This document shows, one piece after another, positions 1-12,800 of a stretch of DNA of 64,000 bases. Under the pieces are notes generated by a model. That model was not told the DNA's origin. It searched no databases and saw nothing but the letters and a program-made list of their open reading frames with translations. The stretch comes from Taudactylus pleione. Its lineage: Eukaryota; Chordata; Amphibia; Anura; Myobatrachidae. How positions within the stretch are numbered: the stretch's first letter is position 1; every line of letters begins with the position of its first letter. Position numbers and translations under genes: made by a program. The stretch lies in the NCBI GenBank assembly GCA_031769625.1, contig JAUIMM010000534.1:10804001-10868000 (forward strand), given 5' to 3'.

Positions 1-437
1 ACAGCACACCCTGCAGGCTGCCGTCGCATCCATTGCAACCACGGAACAGCACGCCCTGCAGGCTGCAGTCGCAACTATTGCGACCACGGAACAGCACGCC
101 CTGCAGGCTGCAGTCGCATTAATTGCGACCTGGAACAGCACACCCTGCTGCCTGCAGTCGCATCCATTGCGACACGGAACAGCACACCCTGCAGGCTGCA
201 GTCACATCCATTGCGACACGGAACAGCACACCCTGCAGGCTGCAGTCGCATCCAATGTGACACGGAACAGCACACCCTGCAGGCTGCAGTCGCATCCATT
301 GCGACACGGAACAGCACACCCTGCAGGCTGTAGTCACATCCATTGCGACACGGAACAGCACACCCTGCAGGCTGCAGTCGCATCCAATGTGACACTGAAC
401 AGCACACCCTGCAGGCTGCAGTCGCATCCAATGTGAC
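1..437. repeat. Minisatellite, 44-45 bp unit, about 10 copies
   Basis: The hexamer CTGCAG or a variant recurs at 11, 56, 101, 145, 189, 233, 277, 321, 365 and 409. The first two intervals are 45 bp and all later ones 44 bp. Each unit holds GGAACAGCAC, CCCTGCAGGCTGCAGTC and GCATCCATTGCGAC, with a few substitutions between units. The array continues past the left edge. Open frames across it on both strands are a by-product of the repetition. Confidence 0.95.
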
Positions 438-776
438 AGCGCCAGTTATGTGATAAAATAAATAAAATACAGACATGTGGGTTTTTTCATGTATTTAGTA
501 CAGATATTTATTCAGCATCCGCAGTCTGCATGTAAACCTTCAAATACAATTACAAACTACCCCGTATGCACCTACCAGATCATCTCTCTATTAAACCTTC
601 AAGGTCCGCTCCATTCACCTCTTCCACCCACTTCATCTCAGCATTGCGATCATTTACCCTCCCCCAGGTCCCATCTCCCAATTACTAGAAAATTTGTCCT
701 CCAGCTTTTCTGCAGCCCTCCACACTATGAACCACTCAAAAAAAAAAATCTCCAATCCATCGGCCTCCATAACACT
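438..776. other. No gene seen
   Basis: Unique-looking sequence rich in C/T and A runs between the minisatellite and the first MITE. No exon, splice-flanked homology or clear repeat was recognised. Confidence 0.5.
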
Positions 777-1375
777 GGCCCTCATTCAGAGCCGCTCGTT
801 AGCGGCAGTACGCTCGTTCCGAGCGATGTTTGCACATCTGCGCATGCGTACGCTTTTTAGTACGCATGCGCGAACCAGTCAGTGCGGCCGAAAATCCTTT
901 GTACGCTATATAGCGAGTGCCTGCTATTTTGAGTGACAGAATGAGGCGTATGTGGGTGGTAACAGGGGAAGGTGCTTGAAAATGGGGAGTGGAGATCCGA
1001 ACGCAGGCGTGCTTAAAGGTCAAAACGGGCGTTTTATGGGTGTGTATATTTAAAACAGCAGCGTCATTGACCACGTCACTGGGTTATTTTATAGCCAGAA
1101 CTGCATGCAAATTTGTGGTAGCAAACACCAACCACAAGAATAGCGAGCAGTTCATACGCTGGTCGATGTACTCGATTAATCTAATAAATAGCGGACATGA
1201 CGTAGGATGCGTGCGGCCAGGGGGCGTTTTTAACAAATAAACGAGCGTATGTTTTGCTCGTTCGTTCAGACTTAGAGGTGTGAACACACTGCAATGTGCG
1301 TACGGATCATTTAAATAGCCACCCCTTGTTTTTAAACGAACGACCGCAAATAGCGTCCGGCTCTGAATGAGGGCC
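777..1375. mobile_element. MITE, GGCCCTCATTCAGAGC family, 3-bp TSD
   Basis: Starts GGCCCTCATTCAGAGCCG and ends in its inverted form CGGCTCTGAATGAGGGCC, flanked by the direct repeat ACT at 774-776 and 1376-1378. The interior has CGTTCG/CGAACG and GCGCATGCG-type palindromes. A related truncated copy in inverted orientation lies at about 61250-61575. Non-autonomous, no transposase. Confidence 0.75.
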
Positions 1376-1879
1376 ACTGTCCTTATCTTATCCTTTGGGC
1401 ACAGCAATAGCAAACAGTGTGCTAGAAAAAGTCAATAGGGTCACTGTTGACCCCATTCTCTTTCCAAATGTTTTGCACACAAAGCAGAGATATATATATA
1501 TATATATATTATAAAAGGCCCTACGGCTACCCAGCTGTACAGTGCATCTGTAAGCTTTTTCCCCCTTCCTTAAAGGTTATGCAGTAATGTCAACTGTTGA
1601 TAGTACATGTCATTCAGTCAGCAGTGTTAGGCTAACAGGTATAATACATGTGAATGCTACTTCATGGGAGTTTAATAGAATAAGAATTGAAACAGTATGT
1701 AGTCCTCAACTTGCATTGGGTGACTTGGTTATAAATATGAAGTTATTTGATTTTATAATAAGTTTTTCCATTTTAATTTCTTTTCACATGAAATTTGTCC
1801 AGAAAGGCCTAAATTGTAGGACTGATTCGGGTTAGCATAAAAGTGTGAAAAGCAATATGTAAGACAAGCCAATGGCAAA

Positions 1880-2203
1880 TCTCTTGAGCTTGAGCAATGC
1901 TGCGCACACACTGGTCAAAATTGTGAACGATTGGACGATAACGATATCACTATCGTTCACTCAGTTACAATATCGTCCAGTGTGCATGAAAGATATCGTT
2001 AACAATGCCCGCTCCCGCGGATCGTTAACGATATCTTTCATCGCCTGAACATGCAGGCCAACCTGACAATATCGTCAGGTTGTGCATGTTCAGGGATGCT
2101 GCCGGTGACGTTACTGAACGATATCGTTAACGGCATTAAGCCCGGAACACACTTAACGATAAAGCTCATGGAGCGATTCGTTAAGTGTATACGCGCCTTA
2201 AGT
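1880..2203. mobile_element. Palindromic MITE rich in ACGATATCGTT
   Basis: Multiple inverted copies of AACGATATCGTT-like words and long arms (ATGAAAGATATCGTTAAC against GTTAACGATATCTTTCAT) fold on each other. No coding potential. It resembles the elements at 20094-20375 and 26995-27253 in composition. Confidence 0.55.
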
Positions 2204-3789
2204 CATGGCGCTGCATAGTCCTGCAGCACAAATGCTGCACCTATATTTGCATGATTGTCTGTTTCTAGTTGATTGCACATGGCTTATTGACTGTGAGGGT
2301 GCAACATTTAGCTTCTTATGATGGGAGTGTACAATGATAACCTCCTCCGCTGAAAACCAAAAACATTTAAAGTTTTTTTTTTTTTTTGGTTAACAGAGCT
2401 TACTTGCTGAATGTGGGCTGAGCACATTAAAGCTTTACGTCTATATGCAAAAAAGGAAATTTGGTGTTGTTGGCGGAGCTTCAATAGCCGGAGATTGTGA
2501 GATTTTAATGGGACATTCCCACTGTAGCAGGTGGCCGCAAAGCTTCTTTCACACCTGCAAAATAACCTGGTTTTTACATATGTTTCATGGTGGCAGCTAT
2601 CGGGCATTGGCCTATACTTTCAAATAGGTAACCTATAGCCCCATTGCAGCATATGGAAACACACCTTCTGATGAGCATAAATGGAATAAATTAAAATGTA
2701 CAAATGTGATGTAAATAAGATGTCCCTTTACTCCCAATGTATTTCAGATATAATTGAGTCCACCAGGACCAGGTGTGCCGCTTGTTGCGTCCCTGGAGAG
2801 AAACCCGGAGAACTCCAGACAGCCTGAAACAGAGACTCCAACATACATGTACCCCCGCACTTGTGTTACCCCACACAGTGCGATCATCCTCTTTATACCC
2901 ATCGCTTCACTTGTTGAAAAAGTGACTGAAAAGGATTAACTCAGGTTGGACGCCACCTGTTGACTCCCTCTACTATATCAGCATAACCACGTTACCAGTT
3001 TACTTATCACGTGCATGGGATTCACCGTCCATATTACTGTACCCATATTTTAGTTACCCCCATTGTGACTTTGACTAGAAACAGTATAACCTATTGTATT
3101 TTGATGTGGTTTTTACTACATTAAATGCTGTGTACTTTCACTATCTCTAGTCCATAGTGTGTATGACACATCACTACGTCACATGGTATTACGCCCACTG
3201 TGTTGTACATATTACTCGAGAATCATCAGTCATATGCTCCTTAAAATACAGTAGACAACACCAGTACAGCACCAGGGGGAGCGCATTAGATTATTATTGT
3301 TTATTATAATTGAGTCTAGAACAAAATGTACAGCAGGATTACTCACAATGTATTTCAGATATAATGGAGTCTAGAACAAGGTGTACAGCAGGATAACAAT
3401 TTAAATGTTGATATCATATAGAGGGAGTAGATGTGGACTTTCAAGAGCCACTATTACATTTATCAGCAGATGCAATCCCATCTTGGCCAGTAGCCCTGCA
3501 AATGACGTAGTCATTCAGAGCATTTACATGGGGCACTGCATGGCCTTGTTATGTATTCAGCACACAAATCGGTGTATTTAGCACTTACGCAGAAGAAAAC
3601 AATGTGCAGCATATCTGTACCTCCCCGCACCTGCATTACAGTACAGTTCCATCAGTTAAACACCATAAAAATAATTGGTAGACACTTAAGAAGTCTTTGA
3701 AGACTTCACCCGGGCAGCTTATCTCTATTAAAAATTACGATGCGGAAAAAAAAAAAAAAAACCTTTGACCTGCAAAATGTTAAACTCAC
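2204..3789. other. BCAT2 intron 8, no exon seen
   Basis: No further BCAT2 exon was found. A short word (CAATGTATTTCAGATATAAT, followed by GAGTC) occurs near 2736 and 3348, with a partial copy near 3305. These mark a small tandem duplication around 3305-3400 and a related site near 2740. Confidence 0.5.
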
Positions 3790-3875
3790 CCATTGCCGTG
3801 CCAGATCCAGCAAACTTTGTCTGGTCACTCCAGGGAGGATTAAACCACTCAGTGGTGGGGTCATCAGCTCTTTCT
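3790..3875 (-). CDS. BCAT2: BCAT2 exon 8
   Basis: An 86-bp exon completes a split Glu codon and encodes [15 protein letters not shown] and [13 protein letters not shown]. The acceptor is TATACACAG and the donor TGG|GTGAGTTT. TPPL-G-ILPGV is diagnostic of BCAT. No later exon (GEF, the CXXC redox segment or the C-terminus) was found between 1 and 3789, so the rest of the gene lies to the left. Confidence 0.93.
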
Positions 3876-6800
3876 CTGTGTATATACAAAAAAAAACCGG
3901 ATGACGTTCACAATGCGTGATCCATCATTTCACATTCACGTAATACAGATTCTAAAATAACCCAAGGATTTGCAGGATACAATGCAACAAAATTGTTTCA
4001 TCCAACCGTTAAACATTTATGATTCATTATACATACTAATGTGGCATTTTAGTTGTGTGAACATAAAACAATGGTCACATTACTAAGCCAAGGATGTTCT
4101 TAGGATCGGTCCAGTGGTAATCACAAGGTAGCGGACAGTACCTGATCTGATGAAGTTGTGGGTCATTACATAATGAAATGCGTCAGATCCGGTACTTTGA
4201 GACTACCACTGGACCAATCTGTACAACAGCCTCAGCTTACAAATGATGCATGTTACAGAGAGTATATCATTATAGAATTCCAAGATGAGAAGAATTGATG
4301 CGACTTACCTCCTTGCTCATTGATCCAGTACATGAAGAAGTTCATGGTACCAGCTTCTGTCACTTGATGGTCATCACCATACAGCCACAGCACTTGCTGA
4401 CATCCTACCTTTGTGGCCTCATGTTGCACGTATATCGTGGGCCCATAGTTTCTGTGTGGAAATTATCAGGTGCGTCAAGTAAACTTCTACATGAAAAACT
4501 ATAATGACATATTGGTGTCTGTGGGGAGCACAACTAAAGCTGCTTTCGCTATTTAGGTTTTAGTTGCGGGGTTTCTTCTCAACTGCTGCATAGAATCCAA
4601 CCACTTAAAGTATAACCTGTGATTACTCACCCGCCCAGCTTACAGTCCCCCACGCCCCCCGTCCAGGCACGCACGTATTTCGGATCAGCCAAAAGTGAAA
4701 CTGGAGCAAATCCTCCGGCAGCAAAGTATGGTCCCACCGGGCCAATGATGATAAACAATAGAGCATGGTTGGACTTCGTGACTCCGAGAGATGGCTGTGG
4801 GCGGATAAGAAATTGATTACAGCAGATGGCTAACAATTATTATAATATGTTTCTCCCCTATGACAGTAACATCTTCTGTAAACATACATATTTATTTTTA
4901 GGTTGCCTTAATAAGATAGTAGAGTTGATTGCAGTCCACAAATTAATAACCATTTGCCAATTGATTTATCTGCTGGGGATGAAATAAATTTTATGTGGAG
5001 CTTCCTTTTAATTCAAAATTTTTTAAGTAAGTACAACCAAATAATAAGATGATCTACCAGCAGTGTTTATCAGTCTAAGGGCCATTAATCGCCGCTTTTG
5101 GGTGCGAGAAAGTATCGAACTCGTCTCCGCGTTTCCCCATATTAAATTCCAAATAGGCGAAAAAGGGACCTGGCGAAAATGAAATGAGAGAAAAAAAACT
5201 GTCATTTTTGGGGAAATCAGCCTGACACAACCAAAAAGATGCACTGATATGTGAGATCACTATGGAAACCCCCGATTAGCCCTGCTGAAGGTACTTGGGG
5301 TCTTTAAATTGTCTCAATAGGTGCTGTTTTGCGTCTTTGAAAAAGTGATGAAGAATAGCATTTAGCAAGTTTTTCTTAAAAAAAAAAAATGAGTAGCCCC
5401 AGCAAATTTGGGGTACTTGAAAATGGGTACAAGCATATTTTAAAGTGGCTAATGTGAACTTTTAAAAAACGTGAAAAATCCACCTGCCGCAACCACCTGC
5501 CATAAAAAAAAACCTAGTATAACACAAGAGGGTTGAAGCCGCACAGGATTGCTATATAATACCCTACTTTGACCAACCACCTGATAATTTCAATTGTACT
5601 GCATCCAATTGCTAAAACTCAGCACCTTTAGCTCATAATAGCAGTCCAGTTAGCTAACTCAAAAGTCTGTTAGCACATCAGCTAGTTGTAACTTAATCAC
5701 AACGTATATGTCACTTATTATAGGAACAAAATATCATAATTTCTGAAACAGATCCCCGTACATCGATACGTCCCTCTATGAAAGATTAATTTTAGCAGAG
5801 TTAATGTACAAAGAATTGTTGTCAGCAGATGGTATATGCTTAATATTTAGACCATAAGTAAGCATTCTGAATGACATAGTCTATTCAGTACTTGTGAAAT
5901 GGTATAACAAGCACTGAACTCCTAGGAGATATACATAATAGTGTCCTTCAGAGATTCAATACCAACATAATCTCAATATGTACGCAAAATATTCTTTTGA
6001 GACAAGGAGCTTATGTGCTGAAAATAAAACCCAGCACCTAATTCGTATCTCTGTATCACATTATCTGTTTTGCCAGAATTTTAATTGGATCAGCATATAA
6101 AGAGATTGTTGCCAACAATTAGATGTCTTATACAAAAATTCATAAATGAGTTATCACAACGACACAATATATTCAGTTCTTATTATCTTAAACAACAGAC
6201 ACTGAGTTGCTAGAAGACATATATAATGGTGTCCTCCAGGGACTTCGTAACATGATACTCTGTTGCAGAGTTCTAAGATCTGATACAATTGGTAAATACC
6301 CACACCTGATCCAAAAATATGCTACAGTGTCACAAAGAAGTATACACGTTATCCAATTATGAGTAATACTATGGGTAAATATTAATCATCCCGGGGACTG
6401 CCATTCAAACAGAAATTTACATGAAAGCATACCCTGGATTTATCCCTTATACACGCGTATACAGTAATAAAAATAATTTTAAGCTGCAATGCTTGTCAGG
6501 TAGAAATTATGTTAGTTAAAAGCAATAGTATCAAAACACCATATACTTAGCTCATGTATCGAATACTGAACACCTATCCAAAGCGTTGCTTGTCAATGTT
6601 TGTGATCACAGCAGGCGGGAGTCTGTGTGTGTATATCGCGGCAAGGAACAGGTCGGAGTGGTGAAAGCAACAGGAGGCTTCTTCCACAGTGTTACACAGG
6701 ATGGTGCCTGACCGCTCCGTCTGCTGACCTCGCTCTAATGCATCTCATGCTTCATGATTGATGACGTACATTTCGCACCTGGAGTAGCTTGGTCACATCA

Positions 6801-9800
6801 TAGTGACGTATGCCTGGGAGATCCCTTTGTTTAAGGGGGAAGTAAACCAATCAGGTGTGACTATTTTTTTAGAAGAAGGCCGTCCGCACTTAGCGGGTAA
6901 CCATGATGATTGGATGTAAACCCTGATAGTGCCCTCAACACTTAGTAGTCACAAGTAAAGGGGCAATAGCAGATGCCACATCAAGGCCTAAATTAAGGGA
7001 TGTCAATACATCCATATGTTACTATATGTGCATATATACCTAAATATAGGGACATTGATCGAAAAACGCATATCATAATAGAAATAGTAAATCCCAAATT
7101 AATAACGGACAGAATAACAGTAATTGAAAACCACTGAGCATTAATGGCACAAAATCAATAAATACCATCCTAAATTAACACAGTATTGATTACATTTAAC
7201 TGATTATTTAATCAATTTACTGGTTCAGGAATATTAATAAACAGATAAAAAGCATCATGCCCGTTGCTGTTCCTTCCTGTTCATACATTGTAATTAAACC
7301 TGTTACACCACCCACATATTCTACACAAGTTTTATATGTACTTAAGAGGGAAATAAGCACAATTTCGTATTGTATAGATTTGGAGAACATATGTATGCCA
7401 CATCAATACGTAAGCCATAGCACATAAAGTAATTAGAATAATTAATTGATACATTAGTAACTGTATATCAATCATAATAGAACATACAAAATGTTAGTAT
7501 AGATACCACAGCTATAGGCTAAGTGTAACTCTTATGCAGCTCAAGAAAACATAGCTCAAAAAACAATCGTGACCAATTTAATGAGGGGGCTACATTAGAT
7601 TCTGAATATAATACCCAGTATACTTTTAGCACACATTGTTATCCATATAGCCAGAAAGCCCTAGAATGTAAAAATCTAGCTATTTAAAAGCTCCGATGTA
7701 GAAATAGAGTATAATGACTCGCTGAATAAGATACTGAGTAAAAAACTGCATTCTTAAAGGAAAGGACTATAGTTGATGTACTCATTCAGGCCCCCCGGAG
7801 ATAGAGCTCCCAATCTAAATGTCCAAAAGCTCTCATGTTTTAGGAGTTCTTGTGTGAGATCACCACCTCTTATCCCTAGACATATTTGCTCAAGACCAAA
7901 AGCTTTAAGGTTTTTTAGATTACTGTTGTGCTTATAATAGAAATGTTTGGCTACCACTGTCAACTGTTTAAACTTCGCAAGGTCTGAGGCAGCATTTCTC
8001 ACATTGCCCACATGTTCCAAAATGCGTTCTTTTAGCATTCTCGTCGTCATACCTATGCGTTTTACTTAAGTGTTCACAGGACTTAATTAATATTCTTCTG
8101 AAGCATGACAACCTTATATTAGAAGAATGTGAAAAGGAAATTGAAGGATTAGGCAAAAAATTTGGACAATGGGAGAATGATGCACATTTTCAAAAAGTAT
8201 TTGAACAGAATAAAAAAGACCTAGATACGTATGAAAAAGTTATTACAGAAAGAAAGAGAAACAAGTTCGCTAGGGATAAGAGGGATTTTGCATTGGGACG
8301 AATCTTCAGATGGAAGAAAATCGATAGGAGAGAAACCCCTGGAGATAAGACAGAGAACTATACATCATCAGAACCTGAATCATCTGGGGACGAGACGAAC
8401 ATCAATAATTATTCCAAATCATCCTTCAATACAGAAGCAACAAACAGCCAACTTTTTTTAGGGGATCAGAGAGGACCAAGGGGAAGATACAAAGGACAAC
8501 GAGGAGGACAAGGAGGTCAAATAAAAAGAGGAAAAGCAAGATGGGAATACCCATCCCCCAGCAGGTACTCAACTCGGGATCAGAAAAAATGAATGACAAT
8601 CTCAGAATAATTAATTTGTCAAGTCATATACTTACCAAAACCGAAATGGATGTCCTGGGAAGGGGTTTATCCTTCTCACCCACTGCGAGTTTTAATCGTT
8701 TCAATTGGGAAAAGGATTTGAAGCTCTTCAGTCGGAAACTACTACTTGAGAAACACTTTGCATTAAATCAAGATCCAGGTATGATCCAAAACGAAGTAAC
8801 AGAAATGGAACGAAATGCCCTAGAAGCCCTTGAGGAATTACAAGGAGAATCAGATGTTTTTAATATCACTCGGTACAAGAAACCTGTATGTAAGAAGAAA
8901 TCTACATTCTTTCCTTCAGAATCCATATGCCCAGAGGTTAAGATTTTTACAAATTTGATTTCTAAGGACTTGGATGAATTACATACTAAGAGAAGACCAT
9001 TGAGATGGAATGATAATTTGACGGGGGATGAGAGAAAAGCCTTGAAGAACATCAGGACATGGCAGGATGTTATTATCAAGCCATCGTATAAAGGGGGTAA
9101 CATTGTTCTTTGGCCTAAAGAACTTTATATGAAAGAAGCATACAAACAGCTATTGGATGAACAGTGTTACCAACAAATCCTGTTAAATCCCATGGACACG
9201 TTTAAAGAAGTTCATAAAAGAATCATCGATAATGCCAAACATGTAGGTATAATATCCAACAATGAATATGACTACCTTTGGACAGAACATCCCAGAGTGG
9301 CTACGTTCTATCTACTACCTAAGATACATAAAAATCCAATTAGTCCACCTGGCCGTCCTATTGTGTCTGGAATAGGAAGTTTATCAGAAGGGGTGAGTAA
9401 ATTTATTGATTTGCATTTGAGACACTTTGTACTAACACTCCCCTCATATGTAAGAGACACATCGGATATACTCAAGAAACTGCACGATGTAAGATTGGAA
9501 GAATGGTATGTCTGGATGTGGAATCCTTGTCCACAAGCATCAATCATGCATTAGGAATTAAAGCAGTGGAGTATTTTCTTAGCATGGAGGATAATGAAGA
9601 ATATAATGAACTTATCCTACAACTGTTACATTTTGTTCTGCATTACAACTTTTTTACATTTGATGATAAGTTCTTTATTCAGACCAGAGGAACGGCGATG
9701 GGTTCGGCCTGCGCTCCGACTTATGCGAATTTGTACCTAGGCTGGTGGGAGCGGGTAAACGTCTTTTCTGACGAGCATGAGAACTATACGAGTCACGTGG

Positions 9801-12800
9801 TGATGTGGTACAGATATATACATGACATCATTATAATCTGGGATGGAGATAAAAAACTGTTAATGGACTTTATCCAGGTTCTAAATAATAATTGTCTCAA
9901 TTTGAGACTGACATACGATATCAGTGATACATCGGTCTCCTTTCTGGACCTAAAGATTTATAAAAACTCTGAAGGGATGCTTGCAACAGACCTGTACCGG
10001 AAAAGGACTGCGACGAATAGTGTATTACACCAAACAAGTTCGCATTTTCCACCCGCAATAGAAAACATCCCTAAAGGGGAATTTCTACGCCTACGGCGTA
10101 ACTGCTTGGCTTCAGAGGCTTACAAACAACAGTGTAGGATGTTATCATCTAGAATGAAACAACGAGGATACAGTAATAGGAGCATTAAAAGGGCCAGGTC
10201 TTTGACACATGAGACTGATAGAGAAAGTCTTATTTTTGGAAATACTAAAAGGATTGAAGAAAACAATGAGGTGATAAGATTTGTAGGAGATTTCTGTTTG
10301 GAATGGAGAAACATAAGGGACATCATACAAAAACATTGGCATGTACTGCATTTGGATAAGGATCTGACGAAAATTATAGGAGATAGGGTCTCATTAAGTT
10401 GGAGAAGATCTTCCAACCTACGGGACCAACTTACTCAAAGTCATTTTAAACGTACAATTGATAGACCATCTAAGATAAAAGGCTCATACCCATGTGGATC
10501 TTGCAAAGCCTGTCTTTATATGACCAAGACAAAAAAAGTGACAGACAAATATGGTCAGAATATGGAAATTATGAATTACATTAACTGTAGAACAAAAGGT
10601 GTAATTTATTGTGTCACATGTGACTGTAATATAAGATACATAGGTATGATGACGAGAATGCTAAAAGAACGCATTTTGGAACATGTGGGCAATGTGAGAA
10701 ATGCTGCCTCAGACCTTGCAAAGTTTAATGAGTTGACAGTGGTAGCCAAGCATTTCCATCATAAACACAACGGAAATCTAAAGAACCTTAAAGCTTTTGG
10801 TCTTGAGCAAATATGTCTAGGGATAAGAGGTGGTGATCTCACACAAGAACTCCTAAAACATGAGAGCTTTTGGACATTTAGATTGGGAGCTCTATCTCCG
10901 GGGGGGCTGAATGAGTACATCAACTATAGTCCTTTCCTTTAAGAATGCAGTTTTTCACTCAGTATCTTATTCAGCGAGTCATTATACTCTATTTCTACAT
11001 CGGAGCTTTTAAATAGCTAGATTTTTACATTCTAGGGCTTTCTGGCTATATGGATAACAATGTGTGATAAAAGTATACTGGGTATTATATTCAGAATCTA
11101 ATGTAGCCCCCTCATTAAATTGGTCACGATTGTTTTTTGAGCTATGTTTTCTTGAGCTGCATAAGAGTTACACTTAGCCTATAGCTGTGGTATCTATACT
11201 AACATTTTGTATGTTCTATTATGATTGATATAGTTACTAATGTATCAATTAATTATTCTAATTACTTTATGTGCTATGGCTTACGTATTGATGTGGCATA
11301 CATATGTTCTCCAAATCTATATAATACGAAATTGTGCTTATTTCCCTCTTAAGTACATATAAAACTTGTGTAGAATATGTGGGTGGTGTAACAGGTTTAA
11401 TTACAATGTATGAACAGGATGGAATAGCAACGGGCATGATGCTTTTTATCTGTTTATTAATATTCCTGAACCAGTAAATTGATTAAATAATCAGTTATAT
11501 GTAATCAATACTGTGTTAATTTAGGATGGTATTTATTGATTTTGTGCTATTAATGCTCAGTGGTTTTCAATTACTGTTATTCTGTCCGTTATTAATTTGG
11601 GATTTACTATTTCTATTATGATATGCGTTTTTCGATCAATGTCCCTATATTTAGGTATATATGCACATATAGTAACATATGGATGTATTGACATCCCTTA
11701 ATTTAGGCCTTGATGTGGCATCTGCTATTGCCCCTTTACTTGTGACTACTAAGTGTTGAGGGCACTATCAGGGTTTACATCCAATCATCATGGTTACCCA
11801 CTAAGTGCGGACGGCCTTCTTCTAAAAAAATAGTCACACCTGATTGGTTTACTTCCCCCTTAAACAAAGGGATCTCCCAGGCATACATCACTATGATGTG
11901 ACCAAGCTACTCCAAGTGCGAAACGTACGTCATCAATCATGAAGCATGAGATGCATTAGAGCGAGGTCAGCAGACGGAGCGGTCAGGCACCATCCTGTGT
12001 AACACTGTGGAAGAAGCCTCCTGTTGCTTTCACCACTCCGACCTGTTCCTTGCCGCGATATACACACACAGACTCCCGCCTGCTGTGATCACAAACATTG
12101 ACAAGCAACGCTTTGGATAGGTGTTCAGTATTCGATACATGAGCTAAGTATATGGTGTTTTGATACCATTGCTTTTAACTAACATAATTTCTACCTGACA
12201 AGCATTGCAGCTTAAAATTATTTTTATTACTGTATACGCGTGTATAAGGGATAAATCCAGGGTATGCTTTCATGTAAATTTCTGTTTGAATGGCAGTCCC
12301 CGGGATGATTAATATTTACCCATAGTATTACTCATAATTGGATAACGTGTATACTTCTTTGTGACACTGTAGCATATTTTTGGATCAGGTGTGGGTATTT
12401 ACCAATTGTATCAGATCTTAGAACTCTGCAACAGAGTATCATGTTACAGTACGAAGTCCTTGGAGGACACCATTATATATGTCTTCTAGCAACTCAGTGT
12501 CTGTTGTTTAAGATAATAAGAACTGAATATATTGTGTCGTTGTGATAACTCATTTATGAATTTTTCTATAAGACATCTAATTGTTGGCAACAATCTCTTT
12601 ATATGCTGATCCAATTAAAATTCTGGCAAAACAGATAATGTGATACAGAGATACGAATTAGGTGCTGGGTTTTATTTTCAGCACATAAGCTCCTTGTCTC
12701 AAAAGAATATTTTGCGTACATATTGAGATTATGTTGGTATTGAATCTCTGAAGGACACTATTATGTATATCTCCTAGGAGTTCAGTGCTTGTTATACCAT

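Noticed and set aside
1..437. CRISPR-like array
   Set aside because: There are no unique spacers between repeats, the units are contiguous and diverged, and the context is vertebrate.
75..476. Cys-rich frames of about 100-133 codons at the left edge
   Set aside because: Open reading of a 44-bp tandem array in several frames and on both strands, with no sign of a gene.
8293..8592. Separate gene for a Gly/Arg-rich RNA-binding protein
   Set aside because: It is continuous in position and style with the Penelope-like polyprotein and directly abuts its reverse transcriptase.
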